Below, in pieces: positions 1-7,436 of a stretch of DNA of 10,406 nt. Made by a program: the position numbers and the translations under genes. The notes under the pieces were generated by a model. That model was not told the DNA's origin. It ran no database searches and saw nothing but the letters and a program-made list of their open reading frames with translations. Position 1 is the first letter of the stretch; every line of letters starts with the position of its first letter. This stretch comes from Gonium pectorale (Eukaryota; Chlorophyta; Chlorophyceae; Chlamydomonadales; Volvocaceae), in the NCBI GenBank assembly GCA_001584585.1, contig LSYV01000522.1:1-10406 (forward strand). Reading direction: 5' to 3'.

Positions 1-213
1 CGACTGTTCCTTCCCAAACACTGCGCCTGGCCGTGTCGTCTGCTACTCACGGTGCGCCCAAACTTGCATGGCGGCATCGCAAGGTGTAGCCTGGGTTTGC
101 ATTGTGCCAATCCCCGCCCCTTGTCTTGACGCCCTCCACCCCGACCCTGCTCCCCGCCTCCGCCCGCTCCCCGCCCCTCCCCCCCCCCCGGTCACCGGAC
201 CCACCTTGGGCAG

Positions 214-378
214 GTGGGTGCGGTACTCCCGGCCGTGGGCCTGGCGCCCGCCGCGCAGCAGCAGCTCGTGTACCTGATCCGGGAGGGCGAGGCCAAGGCG
301 CTGCGGGACTACCTGCGCGCCCTCATGGCGCAGGCGCAGCAGGCGGCGGCGGCGCAGGCGGCGGGCGCGGGTCGGTGA
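214..378 (+). CDS. 3'-terminal exon of an unidentified host gene (partial)
   Basis: A 54-codon frame runs from 214 to a TGA at 376-378. It begins right after a splice-acceptor-like CAG (211-213), which follows a pyrimidine-rich stretch with an 11-C run (179-189). The same frame has a TGA at 127-129, so any coding sequence further upstream must be joined by splicing. The peptide contains an amphipathic helical segment (LVYLIREGEAKALRDYL) and ends in a Gln/Ala-rich tail, which looks like real protein rather than random GC-rich translation. Nearly all codons end in G or C. I do not recognise the family; the rest of the gene lies left of the window. It may mark the host gene next to which the transposable material landed. 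The acceptor position and exon status are inference. Confidence 0.5.
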   Translation: MGAVLPAVGLAPAAQQQLVYLIREGEAKALRDYLRALMAQAQQAAAAQAAGAGR

Positions 379-1173
379 CCAGCGGCGATGGCGTTGGCGT
401 TAGGGGCGTGTGGGGTCGGACGCGGGGACCAGCGAGCCGGGCAATTTGGTGGTGGGTCGTTGGGTCTCCCCCCCCCCCCAGCAGCACTGGGGCAGCGGGC
501 GGGGTGCGGGCCGCTGGCGGCAGCGTTTGGCTGGGGCCTTGGCGCGTGGGGCGCCTGGAAGAACGTGGCGGGGTGCTGTGTGGGGCGCTTGTGGTGGCGC
601 CAAGCGCCTCACTGCGGCTGGGCTTTGGGCTTGGTTGCGGTCCGGGTTTCAGGTGAGCTGGGTGAAAGGGCGCCGGAGGACGACGGGAGCGGCAGGCAGG
701 TCAGGTCTGGGTATTGTACTCGCGCTGGTGGCTGCGATGCTTATGTTGAAAAGGAGAAGACACTTTCCTGGGTGCGCTTTGTCTTGGCACGGCCGTCGCG
801 GCTTGCGTCGGTGCCGGGCTGGACACACGGGGTGTGGGACCGCGGAGCGCAGCGTGTTTTGCACCCGACGCAGGATGCCTACTGCGCGTCGGTGGACAGT
901 ACCGTAGCCGTTGTTTTTACCATTCTTGTGAGGACTGTCGAACGGTGCAGGCCAGAACAGTCAGGACAGAACAGAACGATACAATACAATGCAAGACGGG
1001 AGCGCATAGACAAGACAGAAAATTGCAGGACAGGTTGTGCAGGTATAGCCGACCCGGGGAGGGGGGGGGCGGCGTCGCCCTTGCTCGTAGTTCGTTGCCG
1101 GTGAGCACCGGTGCACCCTGGCGACTGTGCGGTGTTGAAAAGGAAAACGCATACAGCGCCATGTGTGCATGTT

Positions 1174-1187
1174 TGTGTGTGTGTGTG
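1174..1187. repeat. TG dinucleotide microsatellite
   Basis: Seven uninterrupted TG units, preceded by a looser TG/CATG-rich stretch from 1161. Short TG repeats are common in the nuclear genomes of green algae; no function is implied. Confidence 0.8.
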
Positions 1188-1195
1188 CTTGCTTG

Positions 1196-1214
1196 TAGCG
1201 GTACCGTACCGCTA
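1196..1214. repeat. Perfect inverted repeat with 1-bp spacer
   Basis: TAGCGGTAC (1196-1204) and GTACCGCTA (1206-1214) are exact reverse complements separated by one C. The right arm recurs at 1360-1368, so the motif occurs three times in about 170 bp. It may be a protein-binding palindrome or the remnant of a small element; nothing here decides. Confidence 0.6.
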
Positions 1215-2049
1215 CCTGAGAGGGGCACTGTGGGCTTTGGCCTCGCAGCTGCGCGCTGTTCCATTGGGGCTGTGGCCTGCGGGGGCTGGGGCTAGGGCGG
1301 CAGATGGGCCGACGGAGAGGCGGCTGCGCAGCTGCACTGCGGTTGGAAGTCGGTGGTTGGTACCGCTAGCCAGCCAGCTGCGCAAGGCCGCCCCCCCCCC
1401 GGGGGGCGAGACTGGCCCGCGGGTGCCTAGCCTAGGGTGTCGCCGGCGCGGCAAGGGTCCACAGCAGGCGCTGGGCTGCGGAGGACGTTAGGCCGAAGGC
1501 CTTTTTCGAAGGCGTGGTGCCGTGTGGCGTGCCGTGTGCTTGTCGGCTTGCGAGGGAGCGGGCCGATACGGCGGTACGAGGGGCGGTACACAGAGGCCAT
1601 CTCGGCGGGCCGTGCATGCGGCAAACGGATGGAGGCAGGAGGGCGAGGAGAGCAGTAGCCGGTAGGGCCCAGGGCGGGCAGCGAATGCAGCCTACTCGCT
1701 TTGTCACACCTCCCTATTCCACCACTCCGCAAAGCCTGTCCCGGGACATCGGAGACAGCGGACTCGACGCTATGCAGCGAGAGACGGCCGGGCAGCGACC
1801 GCGATGAGCACCCCCAGCAGCAGCCAGCCCCGCCAACGGCCGGCTGGGGCCGCCCCGGACCCGCGCATGGGTCGGCAGCGGCCGCTGCGCGTCCTGTCTT
1901 GTCTGTCCCGTCGCGTACCCTCGACCACTCCTATACGGTGGACGCATTGTAGGGAGATTAGACTCTGTCAGCTGGTACGGGCGTTGCGCGGGTACGGGTG
2001 CTGGGCGTGCTGCGGTTAGCGGTTGCACTGTAGCGTACTGCGGCCTATC

Positions 2050-2583
2050 ATACGTTGAGGGCAAGGGGGGAAAAGCCTTCGCAACCACGTCCGCTACAAC
2101 ACTGTCTTTTTCATCCAAGCACAGGGAGTATCCCGGGATTTCACATCGAAACTCAATCATGCAGAGGAGGGGCGCACAGCGGGTGATCCGCCAATCCCGC
2201 AAAAAGGGCCGGTAAGGCAATCCGGACCCGGGGATGAACCCGGCGCAGGGTGGGGTAGCCCAGTCCTTCAGCAAGTTATGCCACGTGCACGGCAATTCCT
2301 CAATCCTGTTCGGCCCCCGTCCAATCCGCCAGGCCTTCAATCCTGGCCATTCCCAATCCCCAGGATAGACATATGCCCCCTGTCCTGCAATCCCCAAATA
2401 TGCTCTGACCGCCCCCCAAACCATGTAGACTTCGTGCCGAAACGCCTGCTGATCCCCCCTCTACCGAGCCTCTCGATTGGGACACGACCGTGAAAAGTGG
2501 TGGGGTAGCATGCGAGCAAGTACATTGTTGCAGGGGTGCAGCAGCGCAAGGGGGCCGGTCCCCTCTGGGGGACCCATGCCATT
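2050..2583 (-). pseudogene. Possible decayed minus-strand coding frame, family unknown
   Basis: Read right to left, this stretch gives protein-like sequence with segments such as HNLLKDWATPP and DEKDSVVADVV. The frame is open from about 2460 down past 2050. Upstream it reads on through a TAG (2461-2463) and past a TGA (2584-2586), with further plausible sequence (ending HFSRSCPNREAR) before the TAG. That segment has a faint likeness to the end of a retroviral-type zinc knuckle but lacks the first two cysteines. Base composition is visibly less GC-rich than the flanks, as expected for a foreign or old insertion. Left of about 2050 the same frame stays open but becomes low-complexity and is probably not coding. 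I cannot assign a family. Chance is a real alternative. Confidence 0.3.
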
Positions 2584-2825
2584 TCACTGCAGCTTCTGCG
2601 AGGACATCCTTGTCAGGGCCCAAAGGTGGCCCGTGCCAAAGTCCGGCACCATACCAACGACTCCCCCCCTCGCTCGAAGCACGGGAACCTGGGGATGAGA
2701 GCGGAATTGCCTTCCCCTTTCGCACGGAACTCCAAGGCTGGCCACGTCGCCGCTAGGCTCTGACACGGCCGTGTACCGCCACGACAGTCCTAATGATCAG
2801 GCATAAACTCAAACGGAGTGCAATA

Positions 2826-2966
2826 ATGGCCACATGCAAAGCTGGCCACGATCCAGACACGAAACGCTGCAATAAATGCCGATGGGTGGCCGCACGCTGG
2901 CCGTACGTTGTTGGCGGTACCGTCTTGTCATGCGAATGCGCCGCTGCTGCGGCTTGCGGAAAGTAA
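2826..2966 (+). CDS. Small cysteine-rich ORF, possibly the first exon of gag
   Basis: Forty-six codons from an ATG in good context (A at -3, G at +4) to TAA at 2964-2966. Six cysteines and one histidine (C4, H8, C15, C18, C36, C38, C44) could bind zinc, but no named domain is recognised. The stop codon lies inside GTAAGT (2963-2968), a consensus 5' splice donor. If the donor is used, the coding part stops at 2962 after two bases of a codon. An acceptor at 3128-3129 would then join it in frame to the open Gag frame, which has no ATG of its own before 3248. As a free-standing gene it is weak; as a Gag leader exon it is attractive but unproven. Confidence 0.3.
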   Translation: MATCKAGHDPDTKRCNKCRWVAARWPYVVGGTVLSCECAAAAACGK

Positions 2967-3129
2967 GTACGTGAAGTTGCCTAGACTCGTGCATGAGACA
3001 TGGGCAACCCGCACTGACGCAAGGCGGTCCCCTGCTAAGCCCGGGTGAAGCGCACCTAACTACCTAATCAACCTGGCGACACACGCTGCAGTGCGCGGCC
3101 CCACGGAACCTCGAACCTACTTGGGTCAG
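2963..3129 (+). other. Candidate intron in the gag 5' region
   Basis: GTAAGT at 2963 and TTGGGTCAG ending at 3129 bound a 167-bp stretch of AT-richer, stop-rich sequence. Removal would fuse the cysteine-rich ORF to the Gag frame without a frame change. Length and ends are ordinary for a green-algal intron. One in three donor/acceptor pairs would keep frame by chance, so this is a hypothesis. Confidence 0.25.
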
Positions 3130-3853
3130 GCAATGCACGCACGCTGCGCACGCCCTCCCCCCTGCTGGCGCACGCTGCCAGCCACAGTCGTCCCTAGGGC
3201 GCCTGCACGCACGCTTCCAGCACATATGCAACTCACTGGACCCCCAGATGCACCCGCCAAAGTGCCGAGCAAAAAAATTCCAGGACTCGCTGCAAGCCCT
3301 GGAGGGCTGGTCCACCATCCAGTGGCACATTGTGGACCACCAGAAGCGCGTCCAGCAGGCGGAGGCCTCCAGCAGCCCCAGCGATCCCCCACAGGACAGC
3401 TACAACGTGACAATGGTGTACTCATGGCTCGAGGCCATGCAGTTCGTGACACATGGCAAGGGTGTTGCGCTAGCGGCTGGCGTAGACCCAAATGCTCACC
3501 CGACCCTGAAAGGCGTGCAGCTGCAGTTCCCAGCCCACGCAACTGCCCCGGCCGCCACCCCCGCAGTCACTGGGGGGCCGCGCGCAGGTAGCAGGGCCGC
3601 GACCATCGCAACCGTGCACGCGGCCGCGCCAGCGCGCAACCAGCCTCCGCAGGCCACCCCCCCCCCGGGGACGCCGTCACTGACGAGATGGCTAGAAGAG
3701 CTGATCAGCAATGTCCGCAAGGACGCTGGGTCCAGCACCAGAACCAGCCGTGCCGCCTGCACACCGGCTGGCGCTCTCCCCACAGCCAGCGGCAGTGCAA
3801 AACCACTGGCAAAACCTTGGCGGCACAAGGAGCGCCTGTGGTCCTGCAGATGA
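3068..3853 (+). CDS. gag: Gag-like ORF 1 (N-terminal part)
   Basis: This frame is open from 3068 (after TAA at 3065-3067) to TGA at 3851-3853. The first in-frame ATG is 3248, which would give 201 residues. Translation before 3248 already looks coding (for example LGRLHARFQHICNSL), so the true start is probably upstream, perhaps through the candidate intron. The product has a helical, Trp-containing N-terminal part (QALEGWSTIQWHIVDHQ; VYSWLEAMQFVTHGKG), then an Ala/Pro/Thr-rich linker over a C10 run (3657-3666), then another helix (LTRWLEELISNVRKD). Assignment as Gag rests on position before protease and on composition; no capsid domain is matched. The TGA overlaps the ATG of the next frame as ATGA (3850-3853). 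An error in the C10 run or a true frameshift is the alternative reading. Confidence 0.55.
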   Translation, partial: STWRHTLQCAAPRNLEPTWVRQCTHAAHALPPAGARCQPQSSLGRLHARFQHICNSLDPQMHPPKCRAKKFQDSLQALEGWSTIQWHIVDHQKRVQQAEASSSPSDPPQDSYNVTMVYSWLEAMQFVTHGKGVALAAGVDPNAHPTLKGVQLQFPAHATAPAATPAVTGGPRAGSRAATIATVHAAAPARNQPPQATPPPGTPSLTRWLEELISNVRKDAGSSTRTSRAACTPAGALPTASGSAKPLAKPWRHKERLWSCR

Positions 3854-4626
3854 TCGAAGAAGCGCAGGCTAAGGCGCGTCGCCAGGATGGGATTGGTCAC
3901 GCCGCCGCTGTGCATGCCGCTGCGCCCACGATGGCCCAGGCAGCACCCGACGCCGACCTGCGCGCGCAGCTAGCCTCCCTGCAGCAGGATCTTGCCCTCA
4001 TGCGGCAACAGCAGCAGCTACCGCTGCCTGCGGCCCTGCATGCGTCGCCGGCGGCCGCCAGCGCGGCCTGCATGCACAGCCAGCAGCCCCTGCCACAGCC
4101 GTTCATGGCGACGCCGCAGTGCCACTTCGCCCCAGCAACCCCGTCCGCCTTTGCGGACCGCCAGTGGCCGCAGCGCCCCGGCGGGTTCGCCACCACCCTC
4201 AGCACTGACGTAGGGCCGCAGTCCGTGCAGCACGTTGCGCCGCCAGCGTCGCAATACCCTGGCAGCCTCTCTGCAGCGCCCTCGGCTGCTGCCGGCGAAC
4301 TAGCCCCGCTGCCGACCTTCGGAGGGTACTACGCGCAGCCATACGGTCACGGGAGCGCGCCATTTGGGGGGTATCATGTGCACCTCGCGATAGGACCACA
4401 GCCTGACGCCACGCGCACCAGCGCTCGCATCGCGCCGCCCTGCCATGCCAGCACGGTGCAAGACCAGCTGCCGCTGAGCTTCCTGCAGAGATCCGGCCCG
4501 CCAGAGGTCGTCAATGCAGAGGTCACCCCATTTCTCCGCATGCCGCCCGTGCCGCATGTGGGAGACCCCAGTGCGGTTGCCGTTGAACGCTCGCCTTCGA
4601 CGGCCAATGCCCGGCAGAGATCGTGA
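3850..4626 (+). CDS. gag: Gag-like ORF 2 (coiled coil and Pro/Gln/Ala-rich region)
   Basis: A frame of 258 codons from the ATG in the ATGA at 3850 to TGA at 4624-4626. The frame is open further back and has an earlier ATG at 3688, but the sequence there reads less like protein than the overlapping ORF 1. It starts with a charged helix (MIEEAQAKARRQDG). A likely coiled coil follows at about residues 33-57 (LRAQLASLQQDLALMRQQQQL), then a long Pro/Ala/Gln/Tyr-rich low-complexity region to the end. This suits the assembly and flexible parts of a Gag protein. No conserved domain is recognised. ORF 3 in another frame overlaps its end and has no ATGA at that junction, so a +1 frame change by mutation is likely there. 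Confidence 0.5.
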   Translation: MIEEAQAKARRQDGIGHAAAVHAAAPTMAQAAPDADLRAQLASLQQDLALMRQQQQLPLPAALHASPAAASAACMHSQQPLPQPFMATPQCHFAPATPSAFADRQWPQRPGGFATTLSTDVGPQSVQHVAPPASQYPGSLSAAPSAAAGELAPLPTFGGYYAQPYGHGSAPFGGYHVHLAIGPQPDATRTSARIAPPCHASTVQDQLPLSFLQRSGPPEVVNAEVTPFLRMPPVPHVGDPSAVAVERSPSTANARQRS

Positions 4627-4795
4627 GCCTTCTCAGCTGTGCCCACAGTGCGGCCGCGCTCACGCAGCGGCTAGCGGCCCTTATAGGCGTCGAAGCCTCA
4701 GTACCCACGGCAGCGGGAGCCGCTCCACGCCGTCGGAGCGTTCCAGCCGGGACCCCTGCCATACCTGGCCCAGAGCAACGCCACAACAGGCATGA
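4607..4795 (+). CDS. Gag-like ORF 3 with partial zinc-knuckle motif
   Basis: Sixty-two codons from ATG 4607 (the frame is open earlier, with another ATG at 4514) to TGA 4793-4795. It contains CPQCGRAH (4640-4663), the first three ligands of a nucleocapsid-type knuckle (C-X2-C-X3-H). The fourth cysteine is missing, with a serine four residues after the histidine. A basic Arg/Ser-rich tail follows, which would suit RNA binding. Its stop overlaps the protease ATG as ATGA (4792-4795). The protease frame is itself open from 4687 and reads plausibly before its ATG, so the coding sequence may switch earlier by frameshift. This is the least certain of the Gag pieces. Confidence 0.35.
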   Translation: MPGRDREPSQLCPQCGRAHAAASGPYRRRSLSTHGSGSRSTPSERSSRDPCHTWPRATPQQA

Positions 4796-5289
4796 CCATC
4801 GCCCCAGGGCACTTGCCAAGACGAGTGCTTGTCGATAGCGGCAGCAGTGTGGAGATCCTGCCTGTGCGCCTCGCACGCATGCGCCCCGAACCCGTAGCGG
4901 ACTGCCCGTACCTGTCCATCGCCACAGCGGGCGGCCGCTGCGGACTGTACGGTATCTTTGCGGAACCACTGAAGCTGGTGTTTTGCCAGGGCACTAGCGA
5001 GGAAGTCATCGCCTGGTCCTGCTGCCTGGACGTAGATGACCGCGGCGCTGAGGGTTACGACATGATCCTAGGCACCAACACGCTCGTGAGGCAGCTCGGC
5101 GCCAGCCTGCACTTCGGCGGGCACAATCCCCACATGTGCCTGCGCCGCGGTTACGAGCACCCGCAGCCCTGCGAGGACCTACCAGTCACATGTGTGCCCC
5201 TGGTCCTGGCGTCCACAGCCGACAGCACAGAAGCTGTGCCGTTCACCCCGCCGCCGGCCCAGCCGCAGGGCCGCAGCGCGCGGTCATGA
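4792..5289 (+). CDS. Retroviral-type aspartic protease ORF
   Basis: A 165-codon ORF encoding the pepsin/retropepsin-like protease that cleaves Gag and Pol products in the particle; the family works as a homodimer. The catalytic motif DSGSS is at residues 15-19 (Asp codon 4834-4836), in the context VLVDSGSSVEILP. The second family signature, hydrophobic-hydrophobic-Gly before the end of the fold, is MILG at residues 91-94 (5062-5073). About 55 residues of Pro/Ala-rich linker follow. The start at 4792 is the ATG of an ATGA overlapping the previous stop; the frame is open back to 4687. The end, TGA 5287-5289, overlaps the ATG of the RT ORF in the same ATGA arrangement. Separation of protease from RT by a stop/start is unusual for Ty3/gypsy, where they share one frame. 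Confidence 0.8.
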   Translation: MTIAPGHLPRRVLVDSGSSVEILPVRLARMRPEPVADCPYLSIATAGGRCGLYGIFAEPLKLVFCQGTSEEVIAWSCCLDVDDRGAEGYDMILGTNTLVRQLGASLHFGGHNPHMCLRRGYEHPQPCEDLPVTCVPLVLASTADSTEAVPFTPPPAQPQGRSARS

Positions 5290-7436
5290 GTGACGTACCG
5301 CCCCCGGTGGCGCGGCAGGGCCCCACTGCGGATGATATAGATGACCCAGCCACGTTCACGCTGGAAGGGCAGCGCGCGCCCCCGGCAGAAGTAGAATATG
5401 AACGGATGCTGGCAGGCTGGCTCCTCAGCACTCGCGCAGACATGTCCCCGGAGATCCGCCAGCAGTTCGTGCAGCTGCTCATGGAGTTCGACAGCTGCTT
5501 TGCACGCAGCCTGAACGACCTGGGGGAATGTTGCGGGGAGGTTGGTCCCGCACGCATTGATCTTCTCCATGACCGTCCAATCCACGAGGGCCCCAGGCCC
5601 CACTCTGCGGCAGAGTATGAGGTCATGGAAGCAAAGTGTACTGAGATGAAAAACGCCAACATCATCGAGCCCAGCCGCAGCTCGAAGTATGCCATGAACT
5701 CCACCATGCCCGCAAAGAAGGGCCCCGATGGCAACTGGACAGACCGCCGCTTCTGTCAGGACGCCCGAGCCCTCAACGCAGCGACCCGCCCCGACCTGTG
5801 CCGGCCGCCCCTGCCGGAGGACTTGTTCCAGCAGATCGGACCAGCCAAGTGGCTCACCAAGATGGACTGCCGAGCCGTGTTCCTGCAGATTCCCCTCTCC
5901 ACAGAGCACCGAGAGCGCACTAGCTTTTCGTGGCGCCGGGAGCTGATGCAGTATCGCCGCCTCGTGTACGGCCTGCGGAACGCTATGTCGCACTTCCAGC
6001 GGGTAATGGACTTTCACATACGGCAGCACGGCCTGCAAGACTGCGTCTGCTGCTACGTGGACGACCTGCTCGTGTACAGCAACTCAGCTGAGGAGCACCT
6101 CCAGCACCTGCGGCAAGTGCTAGAGATGTTACGCTCGATCAATATCCGCCTCCACCCCGAGAAGACCCTCGTGGCGGGTCACTCAGTGGAGTTCCTAGGC
6201 TTCATGGTTTCGGCGGATGGCATGAGCCCCACGCAGGCTCGGGTCGCAGCGTACCTAGCCCTAGCGCCTCCCACCTTGCTGTCGAGCCTGCGCACCCTGT
6301 TGGGCTCCTTTTACTACTATTGGCGCCTCGTTCATCACCATGCCGATCTCACCGCGCCGCTTACTGCGCTCACCAAGAAGAGCGTTGTTTGGCGCGCAGA
6401 CACGTGGGGTCCTGAGCACCAAGCGGTGCTGGACGAGCTGAAGCGTATCTATACGACGGAGGGTCTCGTGCTGCGGCGTGTGCGGCCAGACCGCCCTCTA
6501 ATACTGCACACTGACTTCAGCGGCGTGGGAATCAGCAGGGTGCTGGGCCAGCTAGATGATGAGTCGCGGGAATACATGTGCGCAGCAGTGTCGCGGTCCC
6601 TCAACGTGCACGAGCGCCAGTACACGCCGTACAAGGGCGAGCTCCTAGCCGTCGTGTGGGCCGTCAAAACCCTGCACCCGTACCTACACTGCCGGCCGTT
6701 CACCCTCGTGACGGATCACTCCCCGCTGCTCTGGCTCATGACGCAGCGTGACGGCCTCACGACGCAGTACATGCGCTGGGCCCTCTGCCTACAAGCGTAC
6801 GACTTCGATGTCGTGCACCGCCCCGGCAGGCTCCACCAGAACGCAGACCCCCTCAGCTGCAACCCGCTGCTCGCCACACACGACGGCACCGGAGCGAGGC
6901 TTGACGAGGCCACCGACCCTCTGCTTCCACCGCCGGTCCTGGTGCAGTACCCGGGCGTCGAATGGCCAGCCTTTGCCTTTCGCCGCAACACGCCGGGCGC
7001 ATCAGCTGCCGTGACAGCCACAGCACTCGCCAGCTACAGCTGCTGCCTAGCCAGCCGCTATGCCGAGGAGCCTGAAGTCCTGTCGCCCGCTGCCGCCCTC
7101 TCGCTCCTCTGTGCCTCTGGCGCCCTGCCCGCGTTCACTGTAACCTCAGTGGTTTCCTGCATGCCCCCGCCTGAGCGCATCCGGTACCTTCAACTGCACG
7201 CTGTCACCGTCGCCGCAACCGGCGCCGACAGCCTTGTGCTCACCGCAGATGAGCTCTCAGTTGCAATTGCAGATGAGCCCTGCCCAGAGCTCCTGAGGGC
7301 CACGGCACTGGTGCGGGCCAAGCGTGCCGCGCTTCGCACCTTCGCAGTGGTGCCTCCCGCTCTATGTGCGGCTAATCGGCGGCCTCCAGCAGTACCTGCG
7401 CGGCACAGGCAGCCCGCCACCAGCCTTCCTGATTGA
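5286..7436 (+). CDS. pol: Reverse transcriptase-RNase H of the Ty3/gypsy element
   Basis: Counted from ATG 5286, 716 residues. This enzyme copies element RNA into DNA in the cytoplasmic particle. RT motifs run in order: FCQDARALNAAT (replacing the common FCVDYRxLN form); motif A KMDCRAVFLQI with its Asp near residue 194; motif B VYGLRNAMSHFQ, where the usual PFGLxNAP prolines are absent; and the catalytic YVDD at residues 257-260 (6054-6065). Then come the FLGF motif and a thumb/connection region. RNase H follows with its four acidic residues present: D410 (TDFSG), E452 (YKGELLAVVWA), D477 (TDHSPLLWL) and D521 (NADPLS). About 190 residues of Ala/Pro-rich tether follow to TGA 7434-7436. The frame is open back to 5136, but the sequence before 5286 is not protein-like, so 5286 is the preferred start. 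The integrase frame overlaps the end by about 110 bp in another frame. Confidence 0.93.
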   Translation: MSDVPPPVARQGPTADDIDDPATFTLEGQRAPPAEVEYERMLAGWLLSTRADMSPEIRQQFVQLLMEFDSCFARSLNDLGECCGEVGPARIDLLHDRPIHEGPRPHSAAEYEVMEAKCTEMKNANIIEPSRSSKYAMNSTMPAKKGPDGNWTDRRFCQDARALNAATRPDLCRPPLPEDLFQQIGPAKWLTKMDCRAVFLQIPLSTEHRERTSFSWRRELMQYRRLVYGLRNAMSHFQRVMDFHIRQHGLQDCVCCYVDDLLVYSNSAEEHLQHLRQVLEMLRSINIRLHPEKTLVAGHSVEFLGFMVSADGMSPTQARVAAYLALAPPTLLSSLRTLLGSFYYYWRLVHHHADLTAPLTALTKKSVVWRADTWGPEHQAVLDELKRIYTTEGLVLRRVRPDRPLILHTDFSGVGISRVLGQLDDESREYMCAAVSRSLNVHERQYTPYKGELLAVVWAVKTLHPYLHCRPFTLVTDHSPLLWLMTQRDGLTTQYMRWALCLQAYDFDVVHRPGRLHQNADPLSCNPLLATHDGTGARLDEATDPLLPPPVLVQYPGVEWPAFAFRRNTPGASAAVTATALASYSCCLASRYAEEPEVLSPAAALSLLCASGALPAFTVTSVVSCMPPPERIRYLQLHAVTVAATGADSLVLTADELSVAIADEPCPELLRATALVRAKRAALRTFAVVPPALCAANRRPPAVPARHRQPATSLPD

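Larger units (their letters stand above)
379..2040. other. 3' UTR / intergenic stretch without a supportable gene
   Basis: No convincing coding region is seen. Open frames here on both strands are the kind GC-rich DNA gives by chance: Gly/Arg/Pro-rich, with no recognisable motif and no codon pattern. The stretch holds mononucleotide runs (C12 at 468-479, G9 at 1061-1069, C10G6 at 1391-1406), a TG microsatellite, a purine-rich CAGAACAG-like low-complexity tract (about 951-1035), and an 11-bp direct repeat GTTGAAAAGGA at 745-755 and 1134-1144. The first part should hold the 3' UTR of the upstream gene, but no TGTAA polyadenylation signal (the usual green-algal one) was found, so the transcript end is unplaced. 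Confidence 0.55.

Noticed and set aside
102..1104. Overlapping plus-strand open frames of 165-238 codons in the 5' non-coding part
   Set aside because: Gly/Arg/Pro/Ala-rich translations across homopolymers; they overlap each other in different frames and conflict with the better-supported terminal exon at 214-378.
1486..1494. GTTAGGCCG as the start of the 5' LTR
   Set aside because: Similarity to TGTTAGGTCC stops after GTTAGG and the following sequence does not match 10020 onward.
1490..1506. Hairpin AGGCC-GAA-GGCCT followed by five T, like a rho-independent terminator
   Set aside because: The window is eukaryotic nuclear DNA and no gene on that strand ends there; short stems are common at this GC.
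2461..2586. Stop codon reassignment to explain in-frame stops in the minus-strand frame
   Set aside because: Both TAG and TGA interrupt the frame, and the retroelement ORFs end normally at TGA and TAG; decay is simpler.
2763..2774. 12-bp perfect palindrome ACACGGCCGTGT as a transposon end
   Set aside because: No partner copy or flanking target duplication seen; it is self-complementary rather than one of two separated terminal repeats.
2739..2849. TGGCCAC words at 2739, 2827 and 2843 as a primer-binding site
   Set aside because: They start with TGG as expected for a tRNA 3' end complement, but none follows a recognisable LTR end and I cannot match a tRNA beyond these bases.
5136..5289. Programmed -1 frameshift between protease and RT
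   Set aside because: No canonical slippery heptamer in the overlap, and the translation of the RT frame before ATG 5286 is not protein-like; the ATGA overlap explains the switch better.
5151..6038. Minus-strand open frame of 295 codons opposite protease/RT
   Set aside because: Antisense shadow of a strongly supported RT gene in GC-rich DNA; no motif of its own. The same applies to the minus frames at 7372-8115 and 9303-10085.
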